From NCBI GenBank assembly GCA_019359505.1, contig JAHHHD010000004.1:186001-250000 (forward strand): a stretch of 64,000 nucleotides of DNA, given 5' to 3'. Positions 32,991-41,440 of the stretch are shown piece after piece. The first letter of the stretch is position 1. Each line of letters opens with the position of its first letter. The position numbers and the translations under genes are program-made. Origin of the DNA: Drouetiella hepatica Uher 2000/2452 (lineage in GTDB: Bacteria > Cyanobacteriota > Cyanobacteriia > Elainellales > Elainellaceae). The notes under the pieces are model-generated. The model worked only from the letters and a program-made list of their open reading frames with translations, had not been told where the DNA came from and searched no databases.

Positions 32991-35453
32991 ATGAGTCACT
33001 CCGCAGAGATGAACCTTGCTCCTGAGCTACAGGGACTATCAGAGCGTGAGGTCGAACAACAGCGATCGGCGGGTCACGGCAACAATGCCCTGCTGCAAAC
33101 GGGTCGCTCCTATAGCCAAATCTTTCAAGAGAATTTATTCACGTTTATCAACGGCATTTTCCTAACTATCAGCTTGGTCATGTTCAAGCTAGGGCGGGCA
33201 GGCGATGCCGTGCTAGTGGTGATCGTCATTTTTGGCGGCGTGCTGGTCAACATCTACCAGGAGATTTGGGCGAAACGGCAGCTCGATCGCATTGCTCTGC
33301 TCAGCCGTCCGAAAGCCACAGTAATCCGTGAGGGTATCCAGCGCAACATTGACCCCAGCGACATTGTCCGGGGCGATATTCTGGTGGCGCAACCGGGCGA
33401 CCAAATCCTGGTAGATGGCTCGGTCGTGGGTAGTGGGCGCATGGAGGTGGATGAATCTCTGCTGACGGGTGAATCCGATCACATTCCCAAGCAGTCGGGC
33501 ATTCCCGTTTTTTCGGGCAGCTTTTGCGTCAGCGGCACGGCGTACTACGAAGCCGAAAAAGTGGGCAGCGAAACCGTTGCCTACAAGCTGGTTGCGGGAG
33601 CTAGAGCCTATCGGCGATCGCTCACTCCCCTCCAGGTGGAGATTAATCTAGTGATTCGCGTCTTCATGCTGATCGCCTGTTTTTTATGGACGCTGGTGGG
33701 CATCAGCTTTCTCAGCAGCTCCTATCCACCCAACGAGATCGCCCAACGGGCTGCCGTTGTTGCCGGACTGGTGCCCGCCGGACTGCTGATCGCCATCACG
33801 CTTTCCTATGGGCTGGGGGCAGTGCGGATGCTAGGGCAGGATGTGCTGATTCAGCAGGCAAACGCCGTCGAATCTCTTAGCAATGTCGATACGCTTTGCC
33901 TCGACAAAACTGGGACGCTGACCACCAACAATATTTTGCTGCATGAGGTGTTGCCCATTGGCATCAGCGAGGCAGAACTGCGATCGCTTCTGGGAGACTT
34001 TGCAGCAAATGCCACGGCAGGCAACCGCACCAGTCAGGCGATCGCCCAAGTTTGCCCCGGACAAATATTAGCTCCCAAGGCTGAAGTTCCCTTCTCATCA
34101 GCCCGCAAATGGAGTGCTTTAGCCTTCGATCAGGGCGATCGGCGGGGGGTGTATGTTCTCGGTGCCCCAGAAATGCTGACTGCCAACATTTTGCTAGATG
34201 CTGAACTGAAGGACTACATTCAGGCGGGGACTGAGCAAGGGCTGCGAGTGGTGCTGTTTGCTTACAGTCCCAATCCCCTAGCCATTCAGGATAGTGAAGC
34301 GCCCTATCTGCCGATTGACCTGGTGCCGCTGGGCATCCTGCGCTTCAGCGACGAGCTGCGCCCAGAAGCCTACGAGACGCTACAAGGTTTTGCCCAGGCA
34401 AGCATCGAAGTCAAAATTATCTCTGGCGACAATCCGCAGACGGTGGCAGCTCTTGCTAAACAGGCAGGATTAGCGGAGGCGCGGCTGGTTTCGGGAATGC
34501 AGCTAGCAGAAATGGACGAGGCGCAGTTTGCCCAAGCGGCGATCGCCTACACGGTCTTTGGTCGGATTACGCCTGAGCAGAAAGCGCAGCTAGTGTCGGT
34601 ACTTCGTAAGTCAGGGCGCTATATTGCCATGATTGGCGATGGGGTGAATGATGTGCTGTCGCTGAAGCAGGCTAATTTGGCGATCGCCATGGAAAGCGGC
34701 AGTAAAGCAGCCAGAGGAGTCGCAGATATTGTCTTGCTCAAGGATTCTTTTGGGGCATTGCCCAAAGCTTTTCTAGAAGGGCAGCGGATTCGTAACGGCA
34801 TTCAGGATGTGCTGAAGCTGTTCTTGGTGCGAACCATCTGCGTGACGCTGCTCATTTTTGCCACGGCGATCGTCACCGACAATTTTCCGCTCCAGAATAA
34901 GCAAAGCGCGATCGTTGCCCTGATTGGCGTAGGCTTTCCCACCATGTGCATCCCCATCTGGGCAAAGCCGGGGGTGATGCCGCGCCGGACGATGCTGCGA
35001 TCGATGCTGCATTTCATTATTCCCACGACTCTGTCGCTGACGGTTGTGTCGCTGCTGGTCTATCTGTTTTATCTGGTGGTTGCCGTGCTGGAGCTGCCAC
35101 CCGGACTCGACCCAGCCCAAATTGATCACGCTATCCCCCGTAGCGCCCTAGTGACCATTCTGGTTATGGGTGAGCTGCTGTTAATTCCTTTTTTGAAGCC
35201 GCCCACGACCGCCTGGGTAGGTGGCGAACCCCTGAGCGGCGACTGGCGCTATACGATCGTCTCTCTGGTTTTACTAGGAGTCTATTTATTGATCGTCTCG
35301 GTTCCACCCCTGCGCCGCTTCTTCGAGCTGTATCCTCTAGGAACCGTGAACTATTTCTTTATCGGGCTGGTGGCACTGGAGTGGTGTCTGATTCAGCGAT
35401 TTCTCTGGCGATCGCGCTTCCTCGATCGGTTCTTGGGTGTGGATTTGAGTTAG
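32991..35453 (+). CDS. HAD-type cation-translocating P-type ATPase
   Basis: The 820-aa pump has the actuator motif LLTGESDH, phosphorylation site CLDKTGTLT, hinge MIGDGVNDVLSLKQANLAIAM and about ten membrane helices. The M4 ion-site motif is VPAGL, where calcium pumps have PEGL, so the usual glutamate ligand is missing. Overall spacing recalls the short CtpE-like group of P-type ATPases. The N-terminal cytosolic part lacks metal-binding Cys motifs, so a heavy-metal pump is unlikely. The ion is not assignable. It is probably monocistronic; the ATG at 32991 is the natural start. Confidence 0.88.
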   Translation: MSHSAEMNLAPELQGLSEREVEQQRSAGHGNNALLQTGRSYSQIFQENLFTFINGIFLTISLVMFKLGRAGDAVLVVIVIFGGVLVNIYQEIWAKRQLDRIALLSRPKATVIREGIQRNIDPSDIVRGDILVAQPGDQILVDGSVVGSGRMEVDESLLTGESDHIPKQSGIPVFSGSFCVSGTAYYEAEKVGSETVAYKLVAGARAYRRSLTPLQVEINLVIRVFMLIACFLWTLVGISFLSSSYPPNEIAQRAAVVAGLVPAGLLIAITLSYGLGAVRMLGQDVLIQQANAVESLSNVDTLCLDKTGTLTTNNILLHEVLPIGISEAELRSLLGDFAANATAGNRTSQAIAQVCPGQILAPKAEVPFSSARKWSALAFDQGDRRGVYVLGAPEMLTANILLDAELKDYIQAGTEQGLRVVLFAYSPNPLAIQDSEAPYLPIDLVPLGILRFSDELRPEAYETLQGFAQASIEVKIISGDNPQTVAALAKQAGLAEARLVSGMQLAEMDEAQFAQAAIAYTVFGRITPEQKAQLVSVLRKSGRYIAMIGDGVNDVLSLKQANLAIAMESGSKAARGVADIVLLKDSFGALPKAFLEGQRIRNGIQDVLKLFLVRTICVTLLIFATAIVTDNFPLQNKQSAIVALIGVGFPTMCIPIWAKPGVMPRRTMLRSMLHFIIPTTLSLTVVSLLVYLFYLVVAVLELPPGLDPAQIDHAIPRSALVTILVMGELLLIPFLKPPTTAWVGGEPLSGDWRYTIVSLVLLGVYLLIVSVPPLRRFFELYPLGTVNYFFIGLVALEWCLIQRFLWRSRFLDRFLGVDLS

Positions 35454-35556
35454 ACATAAAGATACTGAGCCTAAAGTCAGCTATTTGGGTCAGAACCATG
35501 CCTTTCCACGCCACTACTTGAGTATTACGTATCACAAAAATCTGAGAGGCTAATCT

Positions 35557-35576
35557 GTATACTGCACTTGGTATAC
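35557..35576. promoter_or_regulatory. Twin GTATAC sites upstream of the GntR gene, candidate operator
   Basis: GTATAC occurs twice, separated by 8 bp, in the contexts CTGTATACT and GGTATACAT. GntR-family proteins of the FCD class often bind short palindromes of this GTATAC type. The pair lies about 160 bp upstream of the GntR start, before the hairpin at 35618-35660. The role is inferred from sequence and position. Confidence 0.45.
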
Positions 35577-35617
35577 ATCCAAAATTTTATACAGTGTAGC
35601 TGTCGCCAGTTTGCTTA

Positions 35618-35660
35618 GGACATTTTGGGTGGGGCGCTTCGCGCCCCACCCAAAATGTCC
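35618..35660. repeat. Perfect hairpin, 20-bp arms, 3-base loop
   Basis: The arm GGACATTTTGGGTGGGGCGC and its complement flank loop TTC. It lies between two + strand genes (ATPase and GntR) without a T run directly after the stem. The flanks CTTAGGAC / GTCCTAAC extend the symmetry. Confidence 0.88.
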
Positions 35661-35737
35661 CCGTCCTAACCGCCTTAGCGGTTGCTATATGCGCAGTTGA
35701 TGGTAGTCCCCCCTTGCCGTTAAGAGGAAGTTAGCTT

Positions 35738-36430
35738 TTGAGCCTGTCTTCACAACCTATCCGTCGCAGTAAATCGCTGCATGAACAAACCTATCAAGCT
35801 CTGCGAACCAATATCTTGTCTGGGAGACTTGCTCCCGGCGATCGCCTAGTTGAAACTCACCTAGCTCAGGCGCTACAGGTTAGCCGGACTCCCATCCGTG
35901 AAGCTATGCGGCAGCTCCAGCGGGAGGGCTTGATTATCGGCGATGCCCAGGAAGGATTGCGCGTTACCTCTATTTCTGTGATAGACACTAAGCATCTATA
36001 TGACTGCCGAATGGGGCTAGAGCAGGTTTCCATCTTGGGCGCTTGTCAATATGCCAGCGCTGAGGAGCTGCACATGATCGAACGTTATGTACTGCAAGCC
36101 GAGAAACTGATGCAACGTCCTGATTCAGAGCTAAACAGTTTTCAGCTTTTAGACTTGGATTATCAATTTCATCATGCGATCGCCGTCAGTTCAGGAAACC
36201 CATGGCTAGTAACGCTGCTGGATCAGGTGTTCGATAAAATGACGTTACTCAGGGCACAGACAACCCGCCAAAATCCAAAGGTTTTAGAAATCCGGGTAGA
36301 ACATCGACAAATTTATCAGGCGATTGCCGACCGTGATGTTGAGGCTGCTGCTGCTGCTATGCAAAGACATTTAATGACCAGCAAAGTAAGAGTTGTTCAA
36401 GAAGTCGAACATTTCTATCAAGTTGAATAA
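35738..36430 (+). CDS. GntR-family regulator, FadR/FCD subfamily
   Basis: The start is TTG at 35738, supported by AGAGGA 9 bases upstream; no ATG occurs before the conserved region. The N-terminal winged helix (~10-75) has [22 protein letters not shown] and the recognition helix [18 protein letters not shown]. The C-terminal FCD ligand domain (~80-225) has the metal-binding pattern [16 protein letters not shown] and a later EHRQIYQAI. The HIUase gene follows with 46 bp between the coding regions, so the regulator may control urate breakdown. Confidence 0.92.
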   Translation: MSLSSQPIRRSKSLHEQTYQALRTNILSGRLAPGDRLVETHLAQALQVSRTPIREAMRQLQREGLIIGDAQEGLRVTSISVIDTKHLYDCRMGLEQVSILGACQYASAEELHMIERYVLQAEKLMQRPDSELNSFQLLDLDYQFHHAIAVSSGNPWLVTLLDQVFDKMTLLRAQTTRQNPKVLEIRVEHRQIYQAIADRDVEAAAAAMQRHLMTSKVRVVQEVEHFYQVE

Positions 36431-36476
36431 GCTATCAAACAAAACCAGCCTTCAGCAAAATCTACAGCTAAAAAAT

Positions 36477-36848
36477 ATGTCTGGCAAACTTACCACTCAC
36501 GTACTTGACACCTCTCACGGATGTCCTGGATCTGGAATTGCGATCGCTCTTGCTTTAATCAATTCATCAGGTGAAAAAAACCTGCTCAAAACGGTCTATA
36601 CCAATGCTGATGGGCGCACCGATGCCCCCCTACTCTCTGAAAACGAACTGAAACCGGGAATCTATGAACTGACGTTCAGCGTGGGAGAATACTTTGCCCG
36701 ACAATGGGCTGGACAGACTGAGGGCTTGCCTGATCCTCCGTTTCTCGATCGCATTCCTCTACAGTTCGGCATTGCCGATATCACCGTCCATTACCACGTT
36801 CCGCTCTTGGTTTCTCCCTGGTCATACAGTACCTATCGCGGCAGCTAA
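36477..36848 (+). CDS. uraH: 5-hydroxyisourate hydrolase (transthyretin-related)
   Basis: The ATG at 36477 gives [18 protein letters not shown], the conserved N terminus with the first catalytic His; the upstream extension overlaps the GntR gene. The C terminus is YRGS, the family signature tetrapeptide, and the central [16 protein letters not shown] holds the other active-site residues. It hydrolyses 5-hydroxyisourate to OHCU in the urate-to-allantoin pathway. The usual partners (uricase, OHCU decarboxylase) are not in this window. Confidence 0.95.
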   Translation: MSGKLTTHVLDTSHGCPGSGIAIALALINSSGEKNLLKTVYTNADGRTDAPLLSENELKPGIYELTFSVGEYFARQWAGQTEGLPDPPFLDRIPLQFGIADITVHYHVPLLVSPWSYSTYRGS

Positions 36849-36922
36849 AGACTCGCTGAACTCCAATCTCTTCCTGCTTGGCTTACCGCTTTCTGTTAGC
36901 AGCGTTCTGAGTTGCGAATATC

Positions 36923-37010
36923 GGCTCTGCTGATTTTAGGGATAATTTTTGTAGGAGAGAGGCACTTTGCGCTTTTCTCCCACAAAAATTATCCCCGATT
37001 AAGCAATACA
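36923..37010. repeat. Dispersed hairpin element, variable-stem family copy 3
   Basis: The imperfect stem 36939-36995 (GGGATAATTTTTGT / ACAAAAATTATCCC outside, decayed inside) is flanked by CTCTGCTGATTT and GATTAAGCAATACAG, matching the ends of copies 1, 2 and 4. Confidence 0.8.
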
Positions 37011-37015
37011 GAAGA

Positions 37016-37116
37016 TATGGCGCTATGCGCTTAAATCCAGTGAGTTATTTTTTGAGAGCCGCGCTCCGCGCGGCTCTCAAAAAATAACTCGTCCTAACTC
37101 AATTACGTAATGCCAT
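37016..37116 (+). repeat. Dispersed ~100-bp element, copy B
   Basis: The core 37042-37090 is the same 49-bp perfect hairpin as copies A and C. The flanks TATGGCGCTATGCGCTTA and CTCAATTACGTAATGCCAT carry short inverted termini (ATGGC/GCCAT). Confidence 0.92.
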
Positions 37117-37230
37117 GCAAGTGTTAACGAATGTAACGATATTGCCGTCATAGCGTCTTGCTGTCTTGACAGCTTCCCAGCATAGGCACTATTCTTTCAT
37201 TCATACCCGGGTATTAACCATGTAGTCGTT

Positions 37231-37578
37231 ATGCAAGACAAGCAAAAAGTTACTCTTTATCTCACTCCAGATTTACACCGTCAACTCAAAATTCGCTCGG
37301 CGGTGGAGTTAGAACCTATGTCTGCAATCGCCGAACGTGCGATCGAGTTTTACCTGACTCATTCAGACGTGGTGGATGAGATTGAAACGTTCCATGGGCA
37401 GTCTCACCGGATTTACAGCTGTCCTGAGTGCGTGAGTTCTTTAGTATTGCGTGATGGCGAGATGATTGCTCTAAGGGAGCAGTCAGGGCTTCTACCCAGT
37501 GTTGATTCGTCTCTCGTAGAGGTTCACAGTCATGTTGACATCGGTCAGCAAGGCGAGGAAGAGCTGGTTCCTTGTTAG
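37231..37578 (+). CDS. Ribbon-helix-helix-like small protein upstream of ycf46
   Basis: The 115-aa protein begins with a ribbon-helix-helix pattern (QKVTLYLTPDLHRQLKIRSA, EPMSAIAERAIEFYL) like Arc/CopG-type DNA-binding proteins, followed by a segment with a CPEC motif (IYSCPECVSSLVLRDGEMI) and an acidic tail. It lies 102 bp before ycf46 on the same strand. It may be a regulator or a partner of the Ycf46 ATPase; function is not established to my knowledge. Confidence 0.75.
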   Translation: MQDKQKVTLYLTPDLHRQLKIRSAVELEPMSAIAERAIEFYLTHSDVVDEIETFHGQSHRIYSCPECVSSLVLRDGEMIALREQSGLLPSVDSSLVEVHSHVDIGQQGEEELVPC

Positions 37579-37680
37579 GCACCATTTAGCAAGGTTAGGT
37601 TGTTCACAGTTTGGGGTGTTGAGTGATACGTTTCGCAGTTTAGCCACGCAGCGTCTGCACCGTCTCTAGGTAGGTCTGTC

Positions 37681-39189
37681 ATGAAAGAAGAGCTTAGTGT
37701 TCTAGTTCAGGCTCAATATCCTTTGATATATCTTGTTACATCCGAGGAGGAGCGGGCTGAGCAGACGATCGCAGCAATTGCTCAGATGAAGCCTGTAAGA
37801 AAGGTTTTCATCTGGACAGTCACCCACGGAATTGTTGAGTATGGGCAGCCACGAAACGTCACTCAGCACAACACAGTTTCACCAGAAGCTGCTGTGGAGT
37901 GGGTTATTCGACAGCGTGAGCCAGGGCTTTTTGTCTTCAAAGACATGCACCCTTTTATTGACTCACCTGCGGTTACTCGGTGGTTGAGAGATGCGATCGC
38001 TAGTTTCAAAGAAACGAACAAAACGATCATTCTTATGTCTCCTGTTCAAAGTATTCCTATTGAGCTAGAGAAAGAGGTTGCCGTTCTGGACTATCCCTTG
38101 CCGGATCTGTCTGAGTTGAACCAGGTGCTGACTCAGCAGTTGGAGCAGACTCGCAACCGACGACCCACGACTGAAACGAGGGAGAAGCTTTTGAAGGCGG
38201 CTCTAGGTCTTACGAAAGACGAAGCTGAGAAAGTCTATCGCAAGGCACAGGTCACAACGGGGCGTTTAACGGAAGCTGAAGTAGACATCGTTCTCTCTGA
38301 AAAGAAGCAACTCATCCGACGCAATGGCATTCTTGAATACATTGAAGAAGATGAGACTCTAGATGCCGTAGGGGGGCTAGAGGAGCTGAAGCACTGGCTG
38401 AGACAGCGATCGAATGCCTTTACCGAGCGGGCGAGGGAATACGGATTGCCTCAGCCAAAGGGAATGCTGATTCTGGGCGTACCTGGGTGCGGTAAGTCAT
38501 TAATTGCCAAAACCACTTCTCGTCTGTGGGGGTTGCCTCTTCTCCGGCTAGACATGGGCAGGGTTTACGACGGCTCTATGGTGGGGCGATCGGAGGCTAA
38601 TCTACGGAATGCGCTGAAAACGGCTGAATCTATTTCTCCAGTGATTTTATTCATTGATGAAATTGATAAAGCGTTTGCGGGCAGCACGGGTTCAGCCGAC
38701 TCTGACGGCGGTACTTCTAGCCGCATCTTTGGTTCCTTCTTGACCTGGATGCAGGAAAAGTCATCTCCTGTCTTCGTGATGGCAACTGCCAACCGAGTTG
38801 AGCGTCTGCCTGGAGAGTTTCTCAGAAAAGGTCGATTCGACGAGATATTTTTCGTTGATTTACCTACGCCAGACGAGCGCAAGGAGATTTTCAAAATTCA
38901 CATTTCTAAGCGCCACCGTGAACTGGAGCGCTTTGATATCGACCAACTGGTCAAAGTTTGTGAAGGTTTTTCGGGAGCGGAGATTGAGCAGGCACTAATT
39001 GCCGCAATGTACGAAGCATTTGCCCAGGAGCGAGAGTTCACCCAACTGGACATTATTGCCGCAATGCGTGCCACCATGCCGCTTTCCAAAACCATGAGTG
39101 AGCAGGTCACAGCCCTGAGAGATTGGGCAAGACAGCGAGCAAGACCTGCCGCCGCCTCTGTCGCTGAGTATCAGCGGATGGAGTTCTAA
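37681..39189 (+). CDS. ycf46: AAA family ATPase Ycf46
   Basis: The 502-aa protein starts EELSVLVQAQYPLIYLVTSEE-like, typical of Ycf46. It has an N-terminal inactive-looking domain (~1-200) and one AAA module (~225-470) with Walker A GVPGCGKSLIAK, Walker B VILFIDEID, sensor TANRVERLP, the Arg finger region FLRKGRFDEIF and the C-terminal lid GFSGAEIEQAL. Ycf46 is encoded in many plastid genomes and in cyanobacteria and has been tied to carbon uptake and photosynthesis regulation. The ycf35 gene follows 159 bp downstream. Confidence 0.93.
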   Translation: MKEELSVLVQAQYPLIYLVTSEEERAEQTIAAIAQMKPVRKVFIWTVTHGIVEYGQPRNVTQHNTVSPEAAVEWVIRQREPGLFVFKDMHPFIDSPAVTRWLRDAIASFKETNKTIILMSPVQSIPIELEKEVAVLDYPLPDLSELNQVLTQQLEQTRNRRPTTETREKLLKAALGLTKDEAEKVYRKAQVTTGRLTEAEVDIVLSEKKQLIRRNGILEYIEEDETLDAVGGLEELKHWLRQRSNAFTERAREYGLPQPKGMLILGVPGCGKSLIAKTTSRLWGLPLLRLDMGRVYDGSMVGRSEANLRNALKTAESISPVILFIDEIDKAFAGSTGSADSDGGTSSRIFGSFLTWMQEKSSPVFVMATANRVERLPGEFLRKGRFDEIFFVDLPTPDERKEIFKIHISKRHRELERFDIDQLVKVCEGFSGAEIEQALIAAMYEAFAQEREFTQLDIIAAMRATMPLSKTMSEQVTALRDWARQRARPAAASVAEYQRMEF

Positions 39190-39192
39190 AAG

Positions 39193-39239
39193 CTTTCTCC
39201 CCTGCTCCCAACAGGGGGAAAGGCTAGCCTAGGGCTAGC
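39193..39239 (+). other. Two small hairpins between ycf46 and ycf35
   Basis: CTTTCTCCCCTG pairs with CAGGGGGAAAG (39193-39222, one bulge), followed by GCTAGCC/GGGCTAGC (39223-39239). There is no T run; they may process or stabilise the mRNA rather than end it. Confidence 0.5.
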
Positions 39240-39348
39240 AGTTTGACACAGCCGTATTCGTTGGCATTCCAACCGCTGAACCGTGCGGCACTACCTACTC
39301 TGATACCGTTGTTGTTTTTCTCAACTTCTCTACTGGAGGAAATCCCAA

Positions 39349-39702
39349 ATGTCTCACTTTAGCACTCTGCGTACCAAGATCACCGACGCTGAAATCCTGA
39401 AGTCTTCACTTCGCGATCTGGGCATCTCTGTTAAGACCGAAGCAGATGTTCGTGGCTACAACGGTCAGCGCGTTCGCTCTGACATCGTCGCTATTCTTGA
39501 AGGCGAATATGACTTGGGCTGGTCTCGCAATGCTGACGGTTCTTTCGACTTGATCGCTGACCTCTGGGGCGTTGCTAAAAAGCATAACCAGACTGAGTTG
39601 ATCAACTCTATCAACCAGAAGTATGCTGTCAACAAGACCTTGGCTGAAGTGAAGCGCCCCGGCTTGCAAAATGCTAACGTTCAGTTGGTTCTGCAAAACT
39701 AG
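39349..39702 (+). CDS. ycf35: DUF1257 protein Ycf35
   Basis: The 117-aa protein begins MSHFSTLRTKITDAEIL, the hallmark of Ycf35/DUF1257, found in cyanobacteria and some plastids. A strong ribosome site GGAGG lies 11 bases before the ATG. Function is not established. In many cyanobacteria it is near ycf46, as here; the usual DUF2997/ferredoxin-like followers are absent. A strong terminator closes the unit. Confidence 0.93.
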   Translation: MSHFSTLRTKITDAEILKSSLRDLGISVKTEADVRGYNGQRVRSDIVAILEGEYDLGWSRNADGSFDLIADLWGVAKKHNQTELINSINQKYAVNKTLAEVKRPGLQNANVQLVLQN

Positions 39703-39725
39703 TCCCTTCTAGCGTTCCCAAATCG

Positions 39726-39760
39726 GCGAGCTGATCCAACTAGGGATCAGCTCGCTTTTT
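39726..39760 (+). terminator. Rho-independent terminator of ycf35
   Basis: The arms GCGAGCTGATCC and GGATCAGCTCGC flank a 6-base loop, followed by TTTTT. Confidence 0.92.
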
Positions 39761-39955
39761 GATGCTTACAACTTAGCTTTTCTACTTCAGTCAAAGCATG
39801 AGGCTTAAATCCAGCAGTCCTGACTAATGCGATGTGCAACTCTTCTCCTAAAGCTCTTGATCTACGTGGGACAGGCATCTTGCCCGTCCGAATCTGGGCA
39901 GGCAAAATGTCCATCCTACAAGACTTTCAAACCAAGTTGCTATGAAGCTCACATC

Positions 39956-39988
39956 GGGGAGTTCGCGCCCGCAGGGCGCGAACTCCCC
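39956..39988. repeat. Perfect hairpin, 15-bp arms, loop GCA
   Basis: GGGGAGTTCGCGCCC and its complement flank GCA. It lies 11 bp before a second hairpin. Confidence 0.85.
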
Positions 39989-39999
39989 CAACAAAGTCC

Positions 40000-40030
40000 G
40001 AAAAAAGCCCGCCGCAGGCGGGCTTTTTTC
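40000..40030. terminator. Bidirectional terminator-like hairpin
   Basis: GAAAAAAGCCCGCC / GGCGGGCTTTTTTC with loop GCA has A and T runs on both sides, so it can stop transcription from either strand. It lies between the convergent ycf35 and bilin lyase genes. Confidence 0.82.
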
Positions 40031-40127
40031 AGGCTTTGCTTTAAAGTGAGAATCGCTGGCTTAAGTTAGTTTAGTAAGTAATTTCAGCCTCTAACTTTTA
40101 GGTAATCTGGGCGATATCGCAAACTTT

Positions 40128-40706
40128 CTAATTCATGCGCTTTTCCAGGTACTGCCCGATCATCTGCTGTTCGCCCGATCGAGTAATGATAGTTTGTCGG
40201 GTGCGGTACTGCTGCCCAATCAACTTCAGTTCCTCCTCAAACGTTGAACCTTTATACTCTGTGCGCAGACAGAGCGTTTCTGGATGAGTAAAGTAAAACT
40301 GCGCTGTAACGGGATCTGGAGTTGCAAAGCCGCGATCGCGGTACAAGATATCTGACTTTGCACCAAACAATGTAGAACCCTGAGACTGTTTTTTACCGGA
40401 AACCGAGTCAGCGCTGTCCCAAATGACCTCTGCGCCACAGGTCATGATCGTTTCATCCTCCAGCTTGTGCATTCGAGCTAGCGATCGCAGCTCTTCACAG
40501 CCGTGCATCAGAAACCGAATAGAAATCAAGCTCACTATTTCTTTCGTATCTCCGTTGGGCAGAGTGTAGTAGCGACGATCAGAATGCCACTTTCCCTGCG
40601 ATCGCTGAAAGAACTCCGCGATCAGAGCATCGCTTGCTGCTTGATAAGCAGTCTCAAGGGTTGGGACAGACTGACTGGGGTGAACAGACTGGATGGGCAG
40701 GGTCAT
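40128..40706 (-). CDS. Phycobiliprotein chromophore lyase, CpcS/CpeS family
   Basis: The 192-aa lipocalin-like protein has the family-typical N-terminal block FFQRSQGKWHSDRRYYTL and a C-terminal QYRTRQTIITRSGEQQMIGQYLEKR. These lyases attach phycocyanobilin or a related bilin to a Cys of phycobiliprotein beta or allophycocyanin subunits. The CpcS versus CpcU or CpeS subtype is not decided from sequence alone, and no phycobilisome genes are nearby. It is monocistronic. Confidence 0.88.
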   Translation of the reverse strand: MTLPIQSVHPSQSVPTLETAYQAASDALIAEFFQRSQGKWHSDRRYYTLPNGDTKEIVSLISIRFLMHGCEELRSLARMHKLEDETIMTCGAEVIWDSADSVSGKKQSQGSTLFGAKSDILYRDRGFATPDPVTAQFYFTHPETLCLRTEYKGSTFEEELKLIGQQYRTRQTIITRSGEQQMIGQYLEKRMN

Positions 40707-40885
40707 CGACTACTCCTCTAAATAGGTTTGAGAGCAACATCATAAAATGCGATCGACGTTCTAAGTCTGTTACTATTCTTAATATGGGTTGCCCTAAGGC
40801 TACCATATTCCACCTGAATACAGTCAGAATCTATCTTACGGAGCAGATAGCCTAGCAGAGCTGTAACTCCGGTTCTCTCAGCTGA

Positions 40886-41314
40886 CTATAGTGCGTGATT
40901 CTGCAAATATTCTTTGACTCTTACTAAAAGCTGTCGCGCTTGACCAAACGTGATTTTTTGAGTGGCATCGTCAAAGGTCACCCAGGCAAAAGCCTGAATT
41001 TCTTGTTCTTGACAGGTCACAGCTAAGGTTTGCACAAAGGCAGGAAAGTAAGTGACCGTCTTTTCAATCGTTTGTCCTTCGCGGCTAAAGCTGTACTTTT
41101 CGGTGAAAGAAATTGCATCTATAACTTCGTAGGTCTTAATGCCTGTCTCTTCCTCAAATTCCCGACAGGCGGTCACGATCGCCGTCTCCCCTGGCTCAGC
41201 GTGTCCTTTAGGAAATCCCCAATGTCCTGCCCAATGCTGAATGAGTAGAAAGCGATCGCCCTCTGGCTGCCGCCAGATTGGCACAATTCCGAAGGCTTCA
41301 TCTTTTTTCTTCAT
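40886..41314 (-). CDS. NUDIX hydrolase
   Basis: I chose the Met at 41314 (MKKKDEAFGIVPIW) because the longer start at 41353 falls inside the terminal sequence of the repeat element 41350-41440. The NUDIX box GHAEPGETAIVTACREFEEETGI is complete. The context GHWGFPKGHAEPGE resembles the diadenosine polyphosphate (Ap4A) hydrolase group; the substrate is not certain. At 142 aa it is a normal small NUDIX protein. Confidence 0.88.
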   Translation of the reverse strand: MKKKDEAFGIVPIWRQPEGDRFLLIQHWAGHWGFPKGHAEPGETAIVTACREFEEETGIKTYEVIDAISFTEKYSFSREGQTIEKTVTYFPAFVQTLAVTCQEQEIQAFAWVTFDDATQKITFGQARQLLVRVKEYLQNHAL

Positions 41315-41349
41315 GCTCAAATTGCCAAACCGTTCGTTTACCCAACTGA

Positions 41350-41440
41350 GCATTGCTAATCTTTAGAATAATTTTTTGTTGGAAAGGAGTGCAGAGTGCC
41401 TCTCTTCCAGCAAAAAATTATCCCCCTTGTTAAGCAATGC
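41350..41440. repeat. Dispersed hairpin element, variable-stem family copy 4
   Basis: The ends GCATTGCTAATC and TTAAGCAATGC are inverted repeats. The core 41368-41421 has outer arms ATAATTTTTTG / CAAAAAATTAT with an imperfect inner stem. It lies in the divergent promoter region between the NUDIX gene and the gene at 41661. Confidence 0.85.

Larger units (their letters stand above)
36849..37230. other. Intergenic region with two adjacent repeat elements
   Basis: This 382-bp gap holds the variable-stem element copy 3 (36923-37010) and, 5 bp later, the 100-bp element copy B (37016-37116). The remainder upstream of 37231 includes a TACCCGGGTA palindrome and should contain the promoter of the ribbon-helix-helix gene. 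Confidence 0.7.
39761..40127. other. Intergenic region with several inverted repeats
   Basis: This gap after the ycf35 terminator holds an imperfect inverted repeat (GGGACAGGCATCTTGCCCG / GGGCAGGCAAAATGTCC, about 39867-39917) and the two hairpins at 39956-39988 and 40000-40030. No gene is seen. Confidence 0.6.

Noticed and set aside
41315..41353. Longer NUDIX start at 41353
   Set aside because: It would place the first codons inside the terminal repeat of a dispersed element; the later Met matches the family N terminus better.
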